DNA of 64,000 nt from Kalaharituber pfeilii (taxonomy: Eukaryota; Ascomycota; Pezizomycetes; Pezizales; Pezizaceae): the NCBI GenBank assembly GCA_015179045.1, contig WHUZ01000050.1, positions 62,001-126,000 of the forward strand. The letters run 5' to 3'. Position 1 is the stretch's first letter. Every line of letters starts with the position of its first letter. Made by a program: the position numbers and the translations under genes. The notes under the pieces are model-generated. The model was not told the DNA's origin and made no database searches. It was given only the letters and a program-made list of their open reading frames with translations. Shown piece after piece: positions 63,583 to 64,000 of this stretch.

Positions 63583-64000
63583 GGGCCAGTCGGAATCCAA
63601 CAAAATACATGATTGCTCAATGCACATCAATACGGTTGTGCTATCAACATCCTTCTCAGCTCTCAGCGATACGGACGTGATAGGACACAGAGAGAAGCCG
63701 TCATAATCGGGTTGCAGAGTGGTGATAAGTGCAAAAGTTGCACTCAGTTCAGCAGCTCCCCCATTGATTTATCTGGGCCACTCGGAACACGGCCGCTTAC
63801 CGAGGCCCTTCATCGTAATTATGGATAGTCTAGGCCACTCATTTCAGAATCCGGACTATTGGGCCGGACCACTTATTCTAGTATACACCAGCCGGGTTAC
63901 TCACTTCTTTGTGAAGGGAATAACTGGCCCGAGCCATTCATGAGCAGTCCGATTAGATGACTAGCCCCGATCAACTGCATGCCAGAGTAAAGTTGTAAGA
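63583..64000. other. Intergenic to window end
   Basis: No supported gene or bounded repeat. Confidence 0.35.

Overview
The window looks like a transposon-rich stretch of a filamentous ascomycete (Pezizomycotina) genome. The evidence is short GT-AG introns (about 47-150 nt), an F-box protein, a HET-domain gene, a YOR1-type ABC transporter and Tad-like LINEs. The repeat load would suit a large-genome Pezizomycete, but that placement is inference. I see no rRNA, convincing tRNA or CRISPR array. About one fifth of the window is host coding sequence; most of the rest is repeats or relics.

Host genes, left to right. (1) 4988-9710 (+): four-exon full-length ABCC transporter. (2) 15327-16697 (+): intronless F-box protein. 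(3) 21483-23327 (+): two-exon uncharacterised fungal membrane protein. (4) 26534-27443 (+): small basic protein with an 8-residue repeat. (5) 28887-31026 (-) and 34063-36383 (-): tandem paralogues of an uncharacterised four-exon membrane protein; the right copy is open and the left is broken. (6) 44455-46714 (+): seven-exon secreted, Cys-rich protein with a NucA/NucB nuclease domain and a hydrophobic C-terminal tail. (7) 50504-53710 (-): HET-domain gene, frameshifted and split by a 1.4-kb inverted-repeat element. A relic of its C-terminal module lies near 10.7-10.9 kb.

Mobile DNA. Two LINE families, called here LINE-A and LINE-B, dominate. A nearly full-length but inactivated LINE-B fills about 53.74-60.42 kb: ORF1 with coiled coil and CCHC knuckle, then ORF2 with endonuclease, reverse transcriptase, RNase H and a terminal knuckle. 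The longest LINE-A copy (37276-38428) carries RNase H and a knuckle. About two dozen further insertions are very short 3' tails, 30-170 bp, ending in poly(A) and often flanked by clear 8-15 bp target duplications. Many begin at a conserved 3' hairpin. Several are nested: 13.4-14.4, 36.85-38.77, 49.4-49.9 and 60.8-61.5 kb. DNA transposons are mostly non-autonomous elements with TA duplications (9907-10630, 18414-19287, 19923-20612, 24521-25361, 25864-26419, 41592-42866, 47644-47770). There are also transposase relics, a Ty1/copia relic, LINE ORF1 relics, a degenerate satellite of about 57 bp period (11.13-12.11 kb), a tandem duplication (12.77-14.62 kb) and a segmental duplication (about 28.9-32.1 and 34.0-39.3 kb).

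The most notable pattern is the LINE tails. Independent copies of each family start at the same place, the edge of a 3'-terminal hairpin whose stem covaries between copies. This suggests the hairpin sets where reverse transcription or RNA processing stops.
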